Origin: Paracoccus subflavus
GTDB taxonomy: Bacteria; Pseudomonadota; Alphaproteobacteria; Rhodobacterales; Rhodobacteraceae
Direction: 5' to 3'
Length of the DNA: 64,000 nucleotides
Assembly: GCF_004310345.1 (NCBI RefSeq)
Contig: NZ_SISK01000006.1
Span: forward strand, 1-64,000
In this document: piece after piece, positions 8,978-17,919 of the stretch
Layout: every line of letters starts with the position of its first letter
How positions within the stretch are numbered: the first letter of the stretch is position 1
The notes under the pieces: generated by a model
Databases searched by the model: none
What the model was told of the DNA's origin: nothing
What the model saw: only the letters and a program-made list of their open reading frames with translations
Made by a program: the position numbers and the translations under genes

Positions 8978-11900
8978 TCAGGCGACCAGAGCCTCGGCGC
9001 GCTTCAGGTCCACGCTGACCAACTGGCTGACGCCCTGTTCCACCATCGTCACGCCGAACAGCCGGTCCATGCGCGCCATGGTGACGGCGTGGTGGGTGAT
9101 GATCAGGAACCGGGTGTCGGTGCGCCGGGTCATCGCGTCCAGCAGGTCGCAGAAACGGCTGACATTGGCGTCGTCCAGCGGCGCGTCCACCTCGTCCAGA
9201 ACGCAGATGGGGGCGGGATTGGCCAGGAACACCGCGAATATCAGCGCCATGGCGGTCAGCGTCTGTTCGCCCCCGGACAGCAGCGACAGCGTGGACAGCT
9301 TCTTGCCCGGCGGCTGGCACAGGATCTCCAGCCCGGCATCCAGCGGATCGTCGGATTCGACCAATACCAGCCGCGCCTCTCCGCCGCCGAACAGGGTGGT
9401 GAACAGCGTGGCGAAATTGGCGTTCACCGTGTCGAAAGCCGCCAGCAGCCGTTCGCGCCCTTCGCGGTTCAGGGCGCCGATGCCCGCGCGCAGCTTGCGG
9501 ATCGCCTCCTCCAGATCGGCCTTTTCGCCTGCCAGCCGGTCGCGCTCGGCCTCAAGCTCGCGCTTGTCCTCGTCGGCGCGCAGGTTGACGGCGCCCAGCC
9601 CGTCGCGCTGCGCGCGCAGCCGCGTGATCCGATCATCCAGCGCGGCGGCGGGTATGTCGTGCGGCGCATCCCCCAGCAAGGCGAGCAGCGCCTGCGGCGT
9701 GGTTTCCGTTTCTTCCAGAATGCGCATCCGCGCTGCGGCTTCCGCATCGCGGGCGGCCTCGGCCTGCGCGTCGCGCATGGCACGGGTTTCGCGGGACCCC
9801 GAGGCGGCACGCGCGGCCTCGCGTTCGGCATGGGCGGCGGCGCGGGCGGCCTCCTCGGCCTCGGCCAGGCTGGCGCGGGCGTCGGTCAGCCGGGCGCCGG
9901 CTGCCACCTCCCGGCCGCGCAGATCCGCGCGGCGGTCGGCCAGCAGAACGGGCTGCGCCTCGGCCTCGGCCAGTTCGCCCAGGGCGGCGTCACGGCGGGC
10001 GGCCAGTTCGGCTGCCCGCGTGCCCGCCTGCTGCAGCCGCAGCCTCCAGCCGGAATCCTCCTGGGCGATTTCCTGAAGACGTTTCGTCCGCGCATTCGAC
10101 TCGCGCTTCACTTCGTCCAGCGCGGTGCGGCGGGTCATGGCGGCAATGCGCGCGGCCTCGACCCCGGTACGGGCATGATCCAGCGCGGTGGCCGCCACGG
10201 CCCGGTCGGGCAGCTCCGCCAGCGCGGCCTGGGCCTGCGACAGCCGCGCCTGCGCGTCGCCCGCGTCGGCACGGTGCCGGGCCAGTTCGGACCGGACCGC
10301 CTCGGCGCGGCCCTGGGCCGTGAAAAGATCGGATTCGGCCCGTGTCAGGGCGCGGGCGGCATCGGAAAGCCGCCGTTCCGCATCGCGGCGGGCATCGCGG
10401 GCGGATTTCTCGGTCGCGGTGGCGTCGGCCAAAAAGGCGCGCGCCTGGTTGTGGCGCTCGACAGCAAGGGCGGCCTTGGCCTCGGCCTCGGCGGTCTGGT
10501 CGGCCAGTTCCGCCAGCCGGTTCACCTGTTGCAGATGCAGCGCGGCGGCCGAGGAGGCCGCGCCCGTCATGACCCGCATCCCGTCCCAGCGGAACAGATC
10601 GCCCGCCGGCGTGACCAGCCGCTGGCCGGGCTTCAGATCGGACTGGATGGCCATGGCGGTTGCCGCGTCGGACACCAGCCCCACCTGTGACAATCGTCGC
10701 GCCAGAACCGCCGGCGCCGCGACATGGGGGGCAAGCGGCCCCGCGCCATCGGGCAATCGCTGCGGATCGGCCCAATCGTTCAGCGGATGCCAGCCGCTTT
10801 CGCCTTGGGCCGCCAGCCCCGCCCGCAGGTCGTCGCCAAGGGCTGCGCCAAAGGCGGCCTCGTGGCCCCTGGCGACCGTCACCTGATCCAGGATCGCCCG
10901 GCCGCCGGATCCGCCCCGTTCCACCAGCCTGCGCAGCGCGGTTGTTTCCGCCACCAGGGCGCCCGCCTCTCCCTCGGCCTCGGCACGCGCCAGGCGGGTT
11001 GCGGTTTCGACGGATTCGGCATTCGCACGGCCAGCCTCGGCTGCGGCAAGGGCATCCTCGGCGGCCTCGGCGCGGGCGGCGGCCGATTCCTGTGTCTGCT
11101 CGGCCATGGCCAGATCGTGTTCCAATGCGGCGCCTGCCGCTGCGGCACGCTCGGCTGCGGCCTCGGCCTCGGTGGCGGCCCGTTCGGACCGGGACAGCAT
11201 CGCGTGCAGGTCGGCCATCAGCCGTTCGGCGGACTGATGCCGGGCGGCCAGCCGCGCCGCCTCGTCGGTCAGGTCCGCCAACCGCGCCTCGATCTCGCGC
11301 AGCGCCTCGGCGGCATCCTGAGCGGCATGGGCGGCATCCTCCAGGCGGGCATCATGCCCTTGCCCTGCCTTGTCCAGTTCGGCCTTTTCCCAGGCCAGCC
11401 GTTCCACCATCTCGCCCGCGTCGCGGTTCAGCGCATCCTCCCGTTCGATGTCGCGGTCCAGTTGACTGACGCGAGCTTGCAGGCTGGCGATCGCCTGGGC
11501 CGCGCGGGCCTGGGCTTCGTCCAGGGCCGCGCCTTCGGCCAGGATGCGCGACAGGATGGCGGCCGCGACTTGTTCCTCCTCTCGCAGCGCGGGCAGCGCG
11601 GCGTCCGCCGCCTCGCGCCGGGCGGATGCCGCGCGCGATGCAACCTCAGCGGCACCGGCATCGCGGATCGCTCCGGCCAGCGCCTCGACCGCGGCCAGCC
11701 GCGCCGCCTCGGCCTCGGACCACCGCCGGTACAGCAGCGCGCCTTCGGCCAGCCGCAGCGCCGCGCCGATCTCGCGATAGCGTGCCGCCGTGCGCGCCTG
11801 CCGGGCCAGGGATGCAGCCTGCGTGGACAACTGGTCCAGCGTGTCATCGACGCGCGTCAGGTTCGCCTCGGCCCCGTTCAGCTTCAACTCGGCCTCGTGG

Positions 11901-12430
11901 CGGCGCTGATACAGTCCGCTGATCCCTGCGGCTTCCTCCAGGATACGGCGCCGGGCGCGGGGCTTGGCGCTGATCAGTTCGCTGATCTGCCCCTGCCGCA
12001 CCAGGGCCGGACTGTGCGCCCCGGTCGAGGCATCGGCGAACAGCATCTGCACGTCGCGCGCCCGCACGTCCTTGCCGCCGATCCTGTAGGCGCTGCCCGC
12101 ATCCCGCGCGATCCGGCGCACGATGTCGAACTGATCCTCGTCGTTAAAGCCCGCGGGCGCCCGGCGGTCGCGGTTGTCCACGGTCAGCGCGACCTCGGCA
12201 TGGGCGCGTGCGGACCGGCGCGCGGTGCCGGCAAAGATCACGTCCTCCATCCCCTCGCCCCGCATGGCGGTGGGGCGGTTCTCGCCCATCACCCAGCGCA
12301 GCGCCTCGAGCAGGTTCGACTTGCCGCAGCCGTTCGGCCCGACGATGCCGGTCAGCCCCTCGCGGATGACCAGGTCGGTCGGGTCCACGAAGCTCTTGAA
12401 GCCGTTCAGCCGCAGTCGGTCAAAGCGCAA
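8978..12430 (-). CDS. smc: Chromosome segregation protein SMC
   Basis: This 1150-residue SMC ATPase has the full architecture. The N-terminal head carries Walker A GPNGCGKS (31-38) after the FKSFVDP segment. Two long Ala/Glu/Arg-rich coiled coils flank a hinge near residues 490-640. The C-terminal head has signature LSGGEQ at 1051 and Walker B ending in VLDEVDAPLDD (Glu1080). SMC dimers with ScpA/ScpB organise and help segregate the chromosome. The start codon is TTG, supported by AAGGAG five nt upstream and by the family N-terminus. No ATG nearby would keep the conserved first strand. The arms are strongly Ala-rich, as expected at high GC. Confidence 0.97.
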   Translation of the reverse strand: MRFDRLRLNGFKSFVDPTDLVIREGLTGIVGPNGCGKSNLLEALRWVMGENRPTAMRGEGMEDVIFAGTARRSARAHAEVALTVDNRDRRAPAGFNDEDQFDIVRRIARDAGSAYRIGGKDVRARDVQMLFADASTGAHSPALVRQGQISELISAKPRARRRILEEAAGISGLYQRRHEAELKLNGAEANLTRVDDTLDQLSTQAASLARQARTAARYREIGAALRLAEGALLYRRWSEAEAARLAAVEALAGAIRDAGAAEVASRAASARREAADAALPALREEEQVAAAILSRILAEGAALDEAQARAAQAIASLQARVSQLDRDIEREDALNRDAGEMVERLAWEKAELDKAGQGHDARLEDAAHAAQDAAEALREIEARLADLTDEAARLAARHQSAERLMADLHAMLSRSERAATEAEAAAERAAAAGAALEHDLAMAEQTQESAAARAEAAEDALAAAEAGRANAESVETATRLARAEAEGEAGALVAETTALRRLVERGGSGGRAILDQVTVARGHEAAFGAALGDDLRAGLAAQGESGWHPLNDWADPQRLPDGAGPLAPHVAAPAVLARRLSQVGLVSDAATAMAIQSDLKPGQRLVTPAGDLFRWDGMRVMTGAASSAAALHLQQVNRLAELADQTAEAEAKAALAVERHNQARAFLADATATEKSARDARRDAERRLSDAARALTRAESDLFTAQGRAEAVRSELARHRADAGDAQARLSQAQAALAELPDRAVAATALDHARTGVEAARIAAMTRRTALDEVKRESNARTKRLQEIAQEDSGWRLRLQQAGTRAAELAARRDAALGELAEAEAQPVLLADRRADLRGREVAAGARLTDARASLAEAEEAARAAAHAEREAARAASGSRETRAMRDAQAEAARDAEAAARMRILEETETTPQALLALLGDAPHDIPAAALDDRITRLRAQRDGLGAVNLRADEDKRELEAERDRLAGEKADLEEAIRKLRAGIGALNREGRERLLAAFDTVNANFATLFTTLFGGGEARLVLVESDDPLDAGLEILCQPPGKKLSTLSLLSGGEQTLTAMALIFAVFLANPAPICVLDEVDAPLDDANVSRFCDLLDAMTRRTDTRFLIITHHAVTMARMDRLFGVTMVEQGVSQLVSVDLKRAEALVA

Positions 12431-12435
12431 GCGGA

Positions 12436-12442
12436 CTCCTTT
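12436..12442 (-). promoter_or_regulatory. Strong ribosome site that fixes the TTG start of smc
   Basis: On the minus strand AAAGGAG lies five nt before the TTG at 12428-12430. The near-consensus pairing compensates for the weak initiation codon and decides the start of smc. Confidence 0.75.
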
Positions 12443-12571
12443 CCGGTTGTGCGGGCGATTGTCGCATCGCGCAGGGCCAAGTCAACCGGGGGCCGCAATA
12501 TCTGGAAGACAGCGCGGCATTTTCCACAAGATCGGCATGGCCTTGCCAAACCCCTGCGCTAACATCGCGCC

Positions 12572-12952
12572 ATGATTATCGCCCTGTCCCTGATTCTGGC
12601 CTTCCAGCTTGTCGGAGAGGTCCTGTCCCGCGCCCTGGACCTGCCCCTGCCCGGCCCGGTGGTGGGTCTGTGCCTGCTGGTCGCGGCCTGCGTGCTGCGC
12701 CCCGCGCTGGCCGACCGGCTGCGTCCGACCGCGCAGGGCCTGCTGGCGAACCTGTCGCTGTTCTTCGTGCCGGCGGGCGTGGGGGTGGTGGCGCATCTGC
12801 CCACCCTGCGCGACCACGGCATCGGGCTGGCGGTGGCGATCATGGCATCGACGCTGCTGGCCATCGCGGCGGGGGCGCTGGCGTTCCAGGCCGTGGCCCG
12901 CCGGACGGGTTCGGTCGATCCATCCGCGCTGAAGGGGGAGGCCGATGACTGA
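12572..12952 (+). CDS. lrgA: CidA/LrgA family membrane protein
   Basis: This 126-residue integral membrane protein has about four predicted helices and the CidA/LrgA pattern LPLPGPVVGLCLL near residues 23-37. LSLFFVPAGVGV also matches the family. CidA/LrgA proteins are holin-like and pair with LrgB. They have been tied to murein hydrolase control and, more recently, to export or uptake of small carboxylates such as pyruvate. It overlaps lrgB by 8 bp, so both are made from one message. It diverges from smc. No LytSR-type regulator is adjacent. Confidence 0.9.
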   Translation: MIIALSLILAFQLVGEVLSRALDLPLPGPVVGLCLLVAACVLRPALADRLRPTAQGLLANLSLFFVPAGVGVVAHLPTLRDHGIGLAVAIMASTLLAIAAGALAFQAVARRTGSVDPSALKGEADD

Positions 12953-13661
12953 TCCCGCGCTGATCTGGTCCTATCTGGCGCAAGGCCCGCTGCTGTGGCT
13001 GACGGCCACGCTGGCGGCCTATGTCGTGGGCGACGCGCTGTCCCGCGCGGCGCGGCGGCAAAGCTGGGCCAACCCGGTGCTGATCGCGGTCATCCTGCTG
13101 GCCGTTCTGCTGGGCGCGACGGGCACCGATTACGCGACCTATTTTCAGGGTGCGCAGTTCGTCCATTTCATGCTGGGCCCTGCCACGGTCTGCCTGGCGC
13201 TGCCGCTTTACGACAACCTGCCCCGCGTCCGCCGCGCCGCCTGGCCGATGCTGGCGGGGCTGGTGGCGGGGTCGGTCGTGGCGGTGGTGTCCGCGCTGCT
13301 GATCGCGCGGGGTTTCGGGATCACCGGCCCGGTGCTGGCGTCGCTGGCGCCCAAGTCCACCACCGCCCCCGTCGCCATCGGCATCGCGGAACGGATCGGC
13401 GGCCAGCCCACCCTGACCGCCGCCCTGGTGCTGCTGACCGGCATCTTCGGGGCGATCGTCGTGACGCCCCTGCTGAACGCCCTGCGGGTGCGGGACTGGC
13501 GGGCGAGAGGCTTTGCCGTGGGGGTGGCCGCGCATGGCATCGGAACCGCGAGGGCGTTTCAGGTGAACCAGACGGCGGGGGCATTCTCGGGCATCGGGAT
13601 GGGGCTGAACGCGGTACTAACGGCGGTGATCGCGCCGTGGGTGGTGGGGTGGTTGGGATAA
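12945..13661 (+). CDS. lrgB: LrgB/CidB family membrane protein
   Basis: This 238-residue multi-pass protein matches LrgB. The signature ASLAPKSTTAPVAIGI lies near residues 133-148, and the C-terminal HGIGTARAFQVN segment is also conserved. It acts with the upstream LrgA-type partner in the inner membrane. The start overlaps lrgA, which is the usual lrgAB layout. The gene marks the left edge of the conserved chromosome before an AT-rich insert that begins within a few bases of its TAA. Confidence 0.93.
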   Translation: MTDPALIWSYLAQGPLLWLTATLAAYVVGDALSRAARRQSWANPVLIAVILLAVLLGATGTDYATYFQGAQFVHFMLGPATVCLALPLYDNLPRVRRAAWPMLAGLVAGSVVAVVSALLIARGFGITGPVLASLAPKSTTAPVAIGIAERIGGQPTLTAALVLLTGIFGAIVVTPLLNALRVRDWRARGFAVGVAAHGIGTARAFQVNQTAGAFSGIGMGLNAVLTAVIAPWVVGWLG

Positions 13662-13750
13662 GCAGTACTCACGAGTAATAGGTTTACGCTTCGTGCTTGG
13701 CCGTCAGCGTAAAAACGAGGCTTTATCGATCATGTCGAGGGGAGAAAGCA
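13662..13750. promoter_or_regulatory. AT-rich upstream region with two inverted repeats
   Basis: Base composition changes sharply after lrgB. The region has TACTC-AC-GAGTA (13666-13677) and an 8-bp perfect inverted repeat, TTTACGCT and AGCGTAAA (13683-13690 and 13706-13713), with a 15-nt loop. It ends in a good ribosome site, AGGGGAGAA, before the protease ATG. The repeats could be an operator, or a stem terminating lrgB. Confidence 0.45.
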
Positions 13751-14614
13751 ATGAATGAGATGACAACAGCAGAATTATTGCTCTACACAACTGTCAAACT
13801 AAGTCTTACTAAACACGGTCAAAATGTAGGGAGCGGGACTGGCTTCTTCTTCAACTTCGCAGTAGATGGTAACATCTACGCACCAGGAGTTGTGACAAAC
13901 AAACATGTCATTGCGGGAGCCGATACTGTCACAGCCAACTGTCACTTAACAGAATCTAGCGTTCTTTGTGGAAAATTTTTGCCGTGCCATATGGCAATAA
14001 GAGAAGGATCATACATTCTTCACCCTGACCCGAACGTCGATCTTTGTGCCATCTTTTTCGGGCCAATCAAGGAAGAAGCGAAATCAAAAGGTCTAGAAAT
14101 CTTCTGGCCTGGAATATCCTTTGAACTTATTCCCGAAGAGCATGATTGGGACTACTTCGATGCCATTGAGGATGTATTAATGATTGGATGCCCACGGGGA
14201 ATCTACGACGAAGCGAACAACCTGCCCATTATTAGGAGAGGGATTACTGCTTCCTCTTTGGCAAAAAAGTATCAAGGAAAAAATGAATTTATGGTGGACA
14301 TGGCTTGCTTTCCTGGCTCGTCAGGTTCTCCAATATTTTTGTATGATCGAAACGGCTATCATGACCGAAAAACAAAATCTTACTCAATTGGAGCTTCTCG
14401 TCTAAAACTTGTCGGCATTTTGTTCTCTGGCCCTCTGATCCAGAATGACGGAAGCATAATCCTAGCAGAACCTCCTAAAATCTACATCAATTCCATGATG
14501 CATCTTGGTAACGCAATTCGGTCCTCAGAACTCAGAATAATTGACAAAGAGGTTCGGAAGAAGTTCGGAACTCTTTCTTCTCCAAGCACCGAATTTGGCG
14601 CGCCCATCAAGTGA
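13751..14614 (+). CDS. Cytoplasmic V8/trypsin-like serine protease, AT-rich, probably transferred
   Basis: This 287-residue protein has a readable chymotrypsin-fold catalytic triad: His52 in VVTNKHVIAG, Asp97 in NVDLC, and Ser191 in PGSSGSPIF, the V8/HtrA-like form of GDSGG. There is no signal peptide or membrane segment, so it should act inside the cell. Two features are odd for this genome: the AT-rich sequence, and frequent AAA, ATA, ATT and TTA codons, unlike both neighbours. It sits alone between lrgB and mog, which suggests horizontal acquisition. A longer frame opens at a TTG at 13697, but the ATG at 13751 has a clear ribosome site. Orphan peptidases of this kind occur in defence loci, but no partner is present, so the role is unknown. 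Confidence 0.8.
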   Translation: MNEMTTAELLLYTTVKLSLTKHGQNVGSGTGFFFNFAVDGNIYAPGVVTNKHVIAGADTVTANCHLTESSVLCGKFLPCHMAIREGSYILHPDPNVDLCAIFFGPIKEEAKSKGLEIFWPGISFELIPEEHDWDYFDAIEDVLMIGCPRGIYDEANNLPIIRRGITASSLAKKYQGKNEFMVDMACFPGSSGSPIFLYDRNGYHDRKTKSYSIGASRLKLVGILFSGPLIQNDGSIILAEPPKIYINSMMHLGNAIRSSELRIIDKEVRKKFGTLSSPSTEFGAPIK

Positions 14615-14626
14615 TTCAATCCAGTT

Positions 14627-15169
14627 TCACATTGTAGGCCGAAACGCCTTCACCTTCCCCGCATCCGTCTCCACCCGCGCCGCGCCAATCAGATCGAGAC
14701 AATACGGAACCGCCGCGAACACCGCGTTCAGGCAGGTCGCGATCGCCGCAGGCTTTCCCGGCAGGGTGATGATTAGCGTCGCGTCCCGGATCACCGCCGT
14801 TTGCCGCGACAGGATCGCCGTCGGCACCTCGCGCAAGGACGCGCGGCGCATTTCCTCGCCAAAGCCCGCCAATTCCTTTTCGGCCACGTCCATCACCGCC
14901 TCGGGGGTCTGGTCGCGCGGCGCCGGGCCGGTGCCGCCGGTCACCAGGATCAGGTCGGCGCCGCCCTCGACCAGTTCGCGCAGGGTCGCGGCCACGCCCT
15001 CGCGCCCATCGGGGACGATCACGCGGGTGATTTCCATGGGGGATGTCACCACATCACGCAGCCAGGCCTCGGCGCCGGGGCCGCCCTTGTCCTCGTATTC
15101 GCCGCGGGCGGCGCGGTCGCTGACGGTGACGATGCTGATGCGGGCGGGGCGGTCGGGGCGGTCGGTCAT
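14627..15169 (-). CDS. mog: Molybdopterin adenylyltransferase / MoaB-MogA family
   Basis: This 180-residue protein of the MoCF-binding fold has TVSDRAARGEYEDKGG at 15-30 and VTGGTGPAPRDQTPEA near residues 104-119. The GGTG-x-RD-T motif binds the molybdopterin. MogA adenylates molybdopterin before molybdenum insertion; MoaB paralogues share the fold, so the name is probable rather than certain. It is a single gene downstream of argG but separated from it by a terminator. Its stop lies 13 bp from that of the AT-rich protease, so the insert ends almost exactly at this gene. Confidence 0.88.
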   Translation of the reverse strand: MTDRPDRPARISIVTVSDRAARGEYEDKGGPGAEAWLRDVVTSPMEITRVIVPDGREGVAATLRELVEGGADLILVTGGTGPAPRDQTPEAVMDVAEKELAGFGEEMRRASLREVPTAILSRQTAVIRDATLIITLPGKPAAIATCLNAVFAAVPYCLDLIGAARVETDAGKVKAFRPTM

Positions 15170-15222
15170 GGGGCGGGCCTTTCGGTGATCGCCGCCACTG
15201 TGGGACAGGCCCGCGCAAAAGA

Positions 15223-15249
15223 AAAGGCCGCGGGGATGCCGCGGCCTTT
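15223..15249 (-). terminator. Rho-independent terminator of argG
   Basis: AAAGGCCGCGG and CCGCGGCCTTT form a perfect 11-bp stem with a 5-nt loop. On the minus strand it is followed by a T-rich run (TTTTCTTTTG). It lies 17 bp past the argG stop and separates argG from mog. Confidence 0.85.
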
Positions 15250-15265
15250 GCCGTGATGCGTCGGC

Positions 15266-16492
15266 TTACGTGTTCCGCGCGTTGCGGTTCGCGACCAGTT
15301 TCAGGCGCAGCGCGTTCAGGCGGATGAAGCCCGCCGCGTCCTTCTGGTCATAGGCGCCGGCGTCGTCCTCGAACGTCACATGCGCCTCGGAGTAGAGCGA
15401 CTGGTCAGACCAGCGTCCGACGCAGGTGGCCAGGCCCTTGTACAGCTTCAGCCGCACGGTGCCGCTGACATGCTCCTGCGACTTGTCGATCAGCGCCTGC
15501 AGCATCTCGCGTTCCGGGCTGAACCAGAAGCCGTTGTAGATCAGTTCCGCATAGCGCGGCATCAGGCTGTCCTTGAGGTGGCCCGACCCGCTGTCCAGCG
15601 TGATCTGTTCGATCCCGCGATGGGCCTCCAGCAGGATGGTGCCGCCGGGGGTTTCATAGATGCCGCGCGACTTCATGCCGACGAACCGGTTTTCCACGAA
15701 ATCCAGCCGCCCGATGCCGTGTTTGCCGCCCAGTTCGTTCAGCCGCGTCAGGATCGTGGCCGGTGACAGCGCCTGCCCGTCGATGGCCACTGCATCGCCG
15801 CGTTCAAAGGTGATCTCCACGAATTCGGGCGTGTCCGGCGCATCCTCGGGGTTCACGGTGCGCTGATAGACGTAATCGGGCGCAGCCTCGGCCGGGTTTT
15901 CCAGCGCCTTGCCTTCGGACGAGGTGTGCAGCAGGTTCGCGTCCACGCTGAAAGGCGCCTCGCCGCGCTTGTCCTTGGCGATGGGGATCTGGTTCTGTTC
16001 GGCGAATTCGATCAGCTTGGTGCGCGAGGTGAGGTTCCACAGCCGCCATGGCGCGATGACCTTGATCGAGGGGTCCAGCGCATAGGCCGACAGTTCGAAC
16101 CGCACCTGGTCGTTGCCCTTGCCGGTCGCGCCATGGGCCACCGCATCCGCGCCGTGCCGGTGCGCCAGTTCCACCAGCCGCTTGGAAATCAGCGGCCGCG
16201 CGATCGAGGTGCCCAGCAGATACAGCCCCTCATACAGCGCATTGGCGCGGAACATCGGGAACACGAAGTCGCGCACGAAGTCCTCGCGCAGATCCTCGAT
16301 ATGGATGTTTTCCGGCGCGATGCCCAGCAGCTCGGCCTTCTGGCGCGCCGGTTCCAGCTCCTCGCCCTGGCCCAGGTCGGCGGTGAAGGTGATGACCTCG
16401 CAGCCGTATTCGGTTTGCAGCCATTTCAGGATGATCGAGGTGTCGAGCCCCCCGGAATAGGCCAGAACGACTTTTTTCGGCGCATCAGACAT
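15266..16492 (-). CDS. argG: Argininosuccinate synthase
   Basis: This 408-residue enzyme joins citrulline and aspartate using ATP, the penultimate step of arginine synthesis. The N-type ATP pyrophosphatase loop AYSGGLDTS lies at residues 11-19, and the [15 protein letters not shown] block is typical of the family. The start at MSDAPKK was chosen because an upstream in-frame Met would add 28 residues of arginine-rich sequence not seen in the family. It is transcribed alone and diverges from ilvA. Two other arginine genes, argJ and argH, are in this window but not linked to it. Confidence 0.97.
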   Translation of the reverse strand: MSDAPKKVVLAYSGGLDTSIILKWLQTEYGCEVITFTADLGQGEELEPARQKAELLGIAPENIHIEDLREDFVRDFVFPMFRANALYEGLYLLGTSIARPLISKRLVELAHRHGADAVAHGATGKGNDQVRFELSAYALDPSIKVIAPWRLWNLTSRTKLIEFAEQNQIPIAKDKRGEAPFSVDANLLHTSSEGKALENPAEAAPDYVYQRTVNPEDAPDTPEFVEITFERGDAVAIDGQALSPATILTRLNELGGKHGIGRLDFVENRFVGMKSRGIYETPGGTILLEAHRGIEQITLDSGSGHLKDSLMPRYAELIYNGFWFSPEREMLQALIDKSQEHVSGTVRLKLYKGLATCVGRWSDQSLYSEAHVTFEDDAGAYDQKDAAGFIRLNALRLKLVANRNARNT

Positions 16493-16605
16493 GCGGTGAA
16501 CCCTTTGGCGACGTTTCGGCGGCAATAAGGCCAATCGCCGGGTGTCACAAGGGCTGGACACCGATCCCCTTGCCAAATGCGCGCTTTCACGTCATGCGCA
16601 GGCGC

Positions 16606-17871
16606 ATGGAAAATGCCGCCGCGTCCACTGCCCCCGCCTTTGCCGATCTGGTCCGCAACGCCGAAGTCGCGATCCGCGGCCTGTTCGACGCCACGCCCCT
16701 GCAACGCAACGACCACCTGTCGGCCAAGCACGGCGCGGACATCTGGCTGAAACGCGAGGATCTGACCCCCGTGCGCAGCTACAAGCTGCGGGGTGCCTTC
16801 AATGCGATGCGCAAGCTGGCGACGCCGGATGCGCCGGGGCATTTCGTCTGCGCCAGCGCCGGCAACCATGCACAGGGCGTGGCCTTTGCCTGCCGCCATT
16901 TCGGCGCGCGCGGCACGATCTTCATGCCGGTGACGACGCCCCGGCAAAAGATCGACAAGACCAGGGTGTTTGGCGGCGACGCGATCGAGATCGTGCTGAC
17001 CGGCGACTATTTCGACCAGACGCTGGCCGCGTCCCAGGCCTTTGCGGCCCAGCATGGGGCACAGTTCCTGCCGCCCTTCGATTCGGCCGACGTGATCGAG
17101 GGACAGGCGACGGTGGGCCTGGAGATTCTGGAACAGATGGGCGGGGCGCCCGACCTGGTGGTGCTGCCGGTGGGCGGGGGCGGGCTGTCGGCGGGGATCG
17201 CGCGCTATTTCGCCGAAGAGGCGCCCGTCACCCGGTTCGCCTTTGCCGAACCCCTGGGCGGCGCCAGCCTGCAGGCGGCGCTCCAGCAGGGGGGCCCGAT
17301 CGCGCTGCCCGCCGTGGACAATTTCGTCGATGGCGCGGCGGTGGCCCGCCTCGGCGCCCTGCCCTTCGAGGCATTGCGCCGGTTCAGCCCCCGCGACGTG
17401 CATCTGGCACCCGAGGATCGCATCTGCATCACCATGCTGGAAATGCTGAACACCGAAGGCGTTGTGCTGGAACCCGCGGGCGCACTGGCCATCGACGTGC
17501 TGGACGACCTGGGCGATCTGTCGGGCCAGCGCGTCGTCTGCGTCTGTTCGGGCGGCAATTTCGATTTCGAGCGCCTGCCCGAGGTCAAGGAGCGTGCCCA
17601 GCGTTTCGCCGGCCTGAAGAAGTATTTCGTGCTGCGCCTGCCGCAGCGACCGGGCGCCCTGCGCGATTTTCTTGAACTGCTGGGCCCCGACGACGACATC
17701 GCGCGGTTCGAATACCTCAAGAAGTCGGCACGGAATTTCGGTTCGGTCCTGATCGGGATCGAGACATCCGTCCCTGCCAATCTGACCGCCCTGACGCGAC
17801 GCCTGGACCAGGCCGGGTTCGCCTATCGCGATATTACCAACGACACCATCCTGGCCGAACTTCTGGTCTGA
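16606..17871 (+). CDS. ilvA: Threonine ammonia-lyase (biosynthetic, short form)
   Basis: This roughly 421-residue fold-type II PLP enzyme deaminates threonine to 2-oxobutyrate, the entry to isoleucine synthesis. The PLP lysine is in SYKLRGAFNA (K60), the phosphate-binding loop is PVGGGGLSAG, and SAGNHAQGVA is the substrate loop. The C-terminal 85 residues (VLRLPQRPGALRDFLELL onward) form an ACT-like regulatory domain, so feedback control by isoleucine or valine is possible. Three in-frame ATGs exist at 16570, 16594 and 16606. None has a strong ribosome site; the last has GCAGG upstream and fits family length best. Confidence 0.92.
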   Translation: MENAAASTAPAFADLVRNAEVAIRGLFDATPLQRNDHLSAKHGADIWLKREDLTPVRSYKLRGAFNAMRKLATPDAPGHFVCASAGNHAQGVAFACRHFGARGTIFMPVTTPRQKIDKTRVFGGDAIEIVLTGDYFDQTLAASQAFAAQHGAQFLPPFDSADVIEGQATVGLEILEQMGGAPDLVVLPVGGGGLSAGIARYFAEEAPVTRFAFAEPLGGASLQAALQQGGPIALPAVDNFVDGAAVARLGALPFEALRRFSPRDVHLAPEDRICITMLEMLNTEGVVLEPAGALAIDVLDDLGDLSGQRVVCVCSGGNFDFERLPEVKERAQRFAGLKKYFVLRLPQRPGALRDFLELLGPDDDIARFEYLKKSARNFGSVLIGIETSVPANLTALTRRLDQAGFAYRDITNDTILAELLV

Positions 17872-17919
17872 TTTCGGGCGTTTACCGCGCCTTTACCGGC
17901 GGCGGGTTATCACCGTGGC

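Noticed and set aside
10724-12562. 612-codon frame antisense to smc, and a second at 8897-10690
   Set aside because: Both mirror the Ala/Glu/Arg coiled-coil codons of SMC and show Gly/Leu/Gln-rich sequence with no motif.
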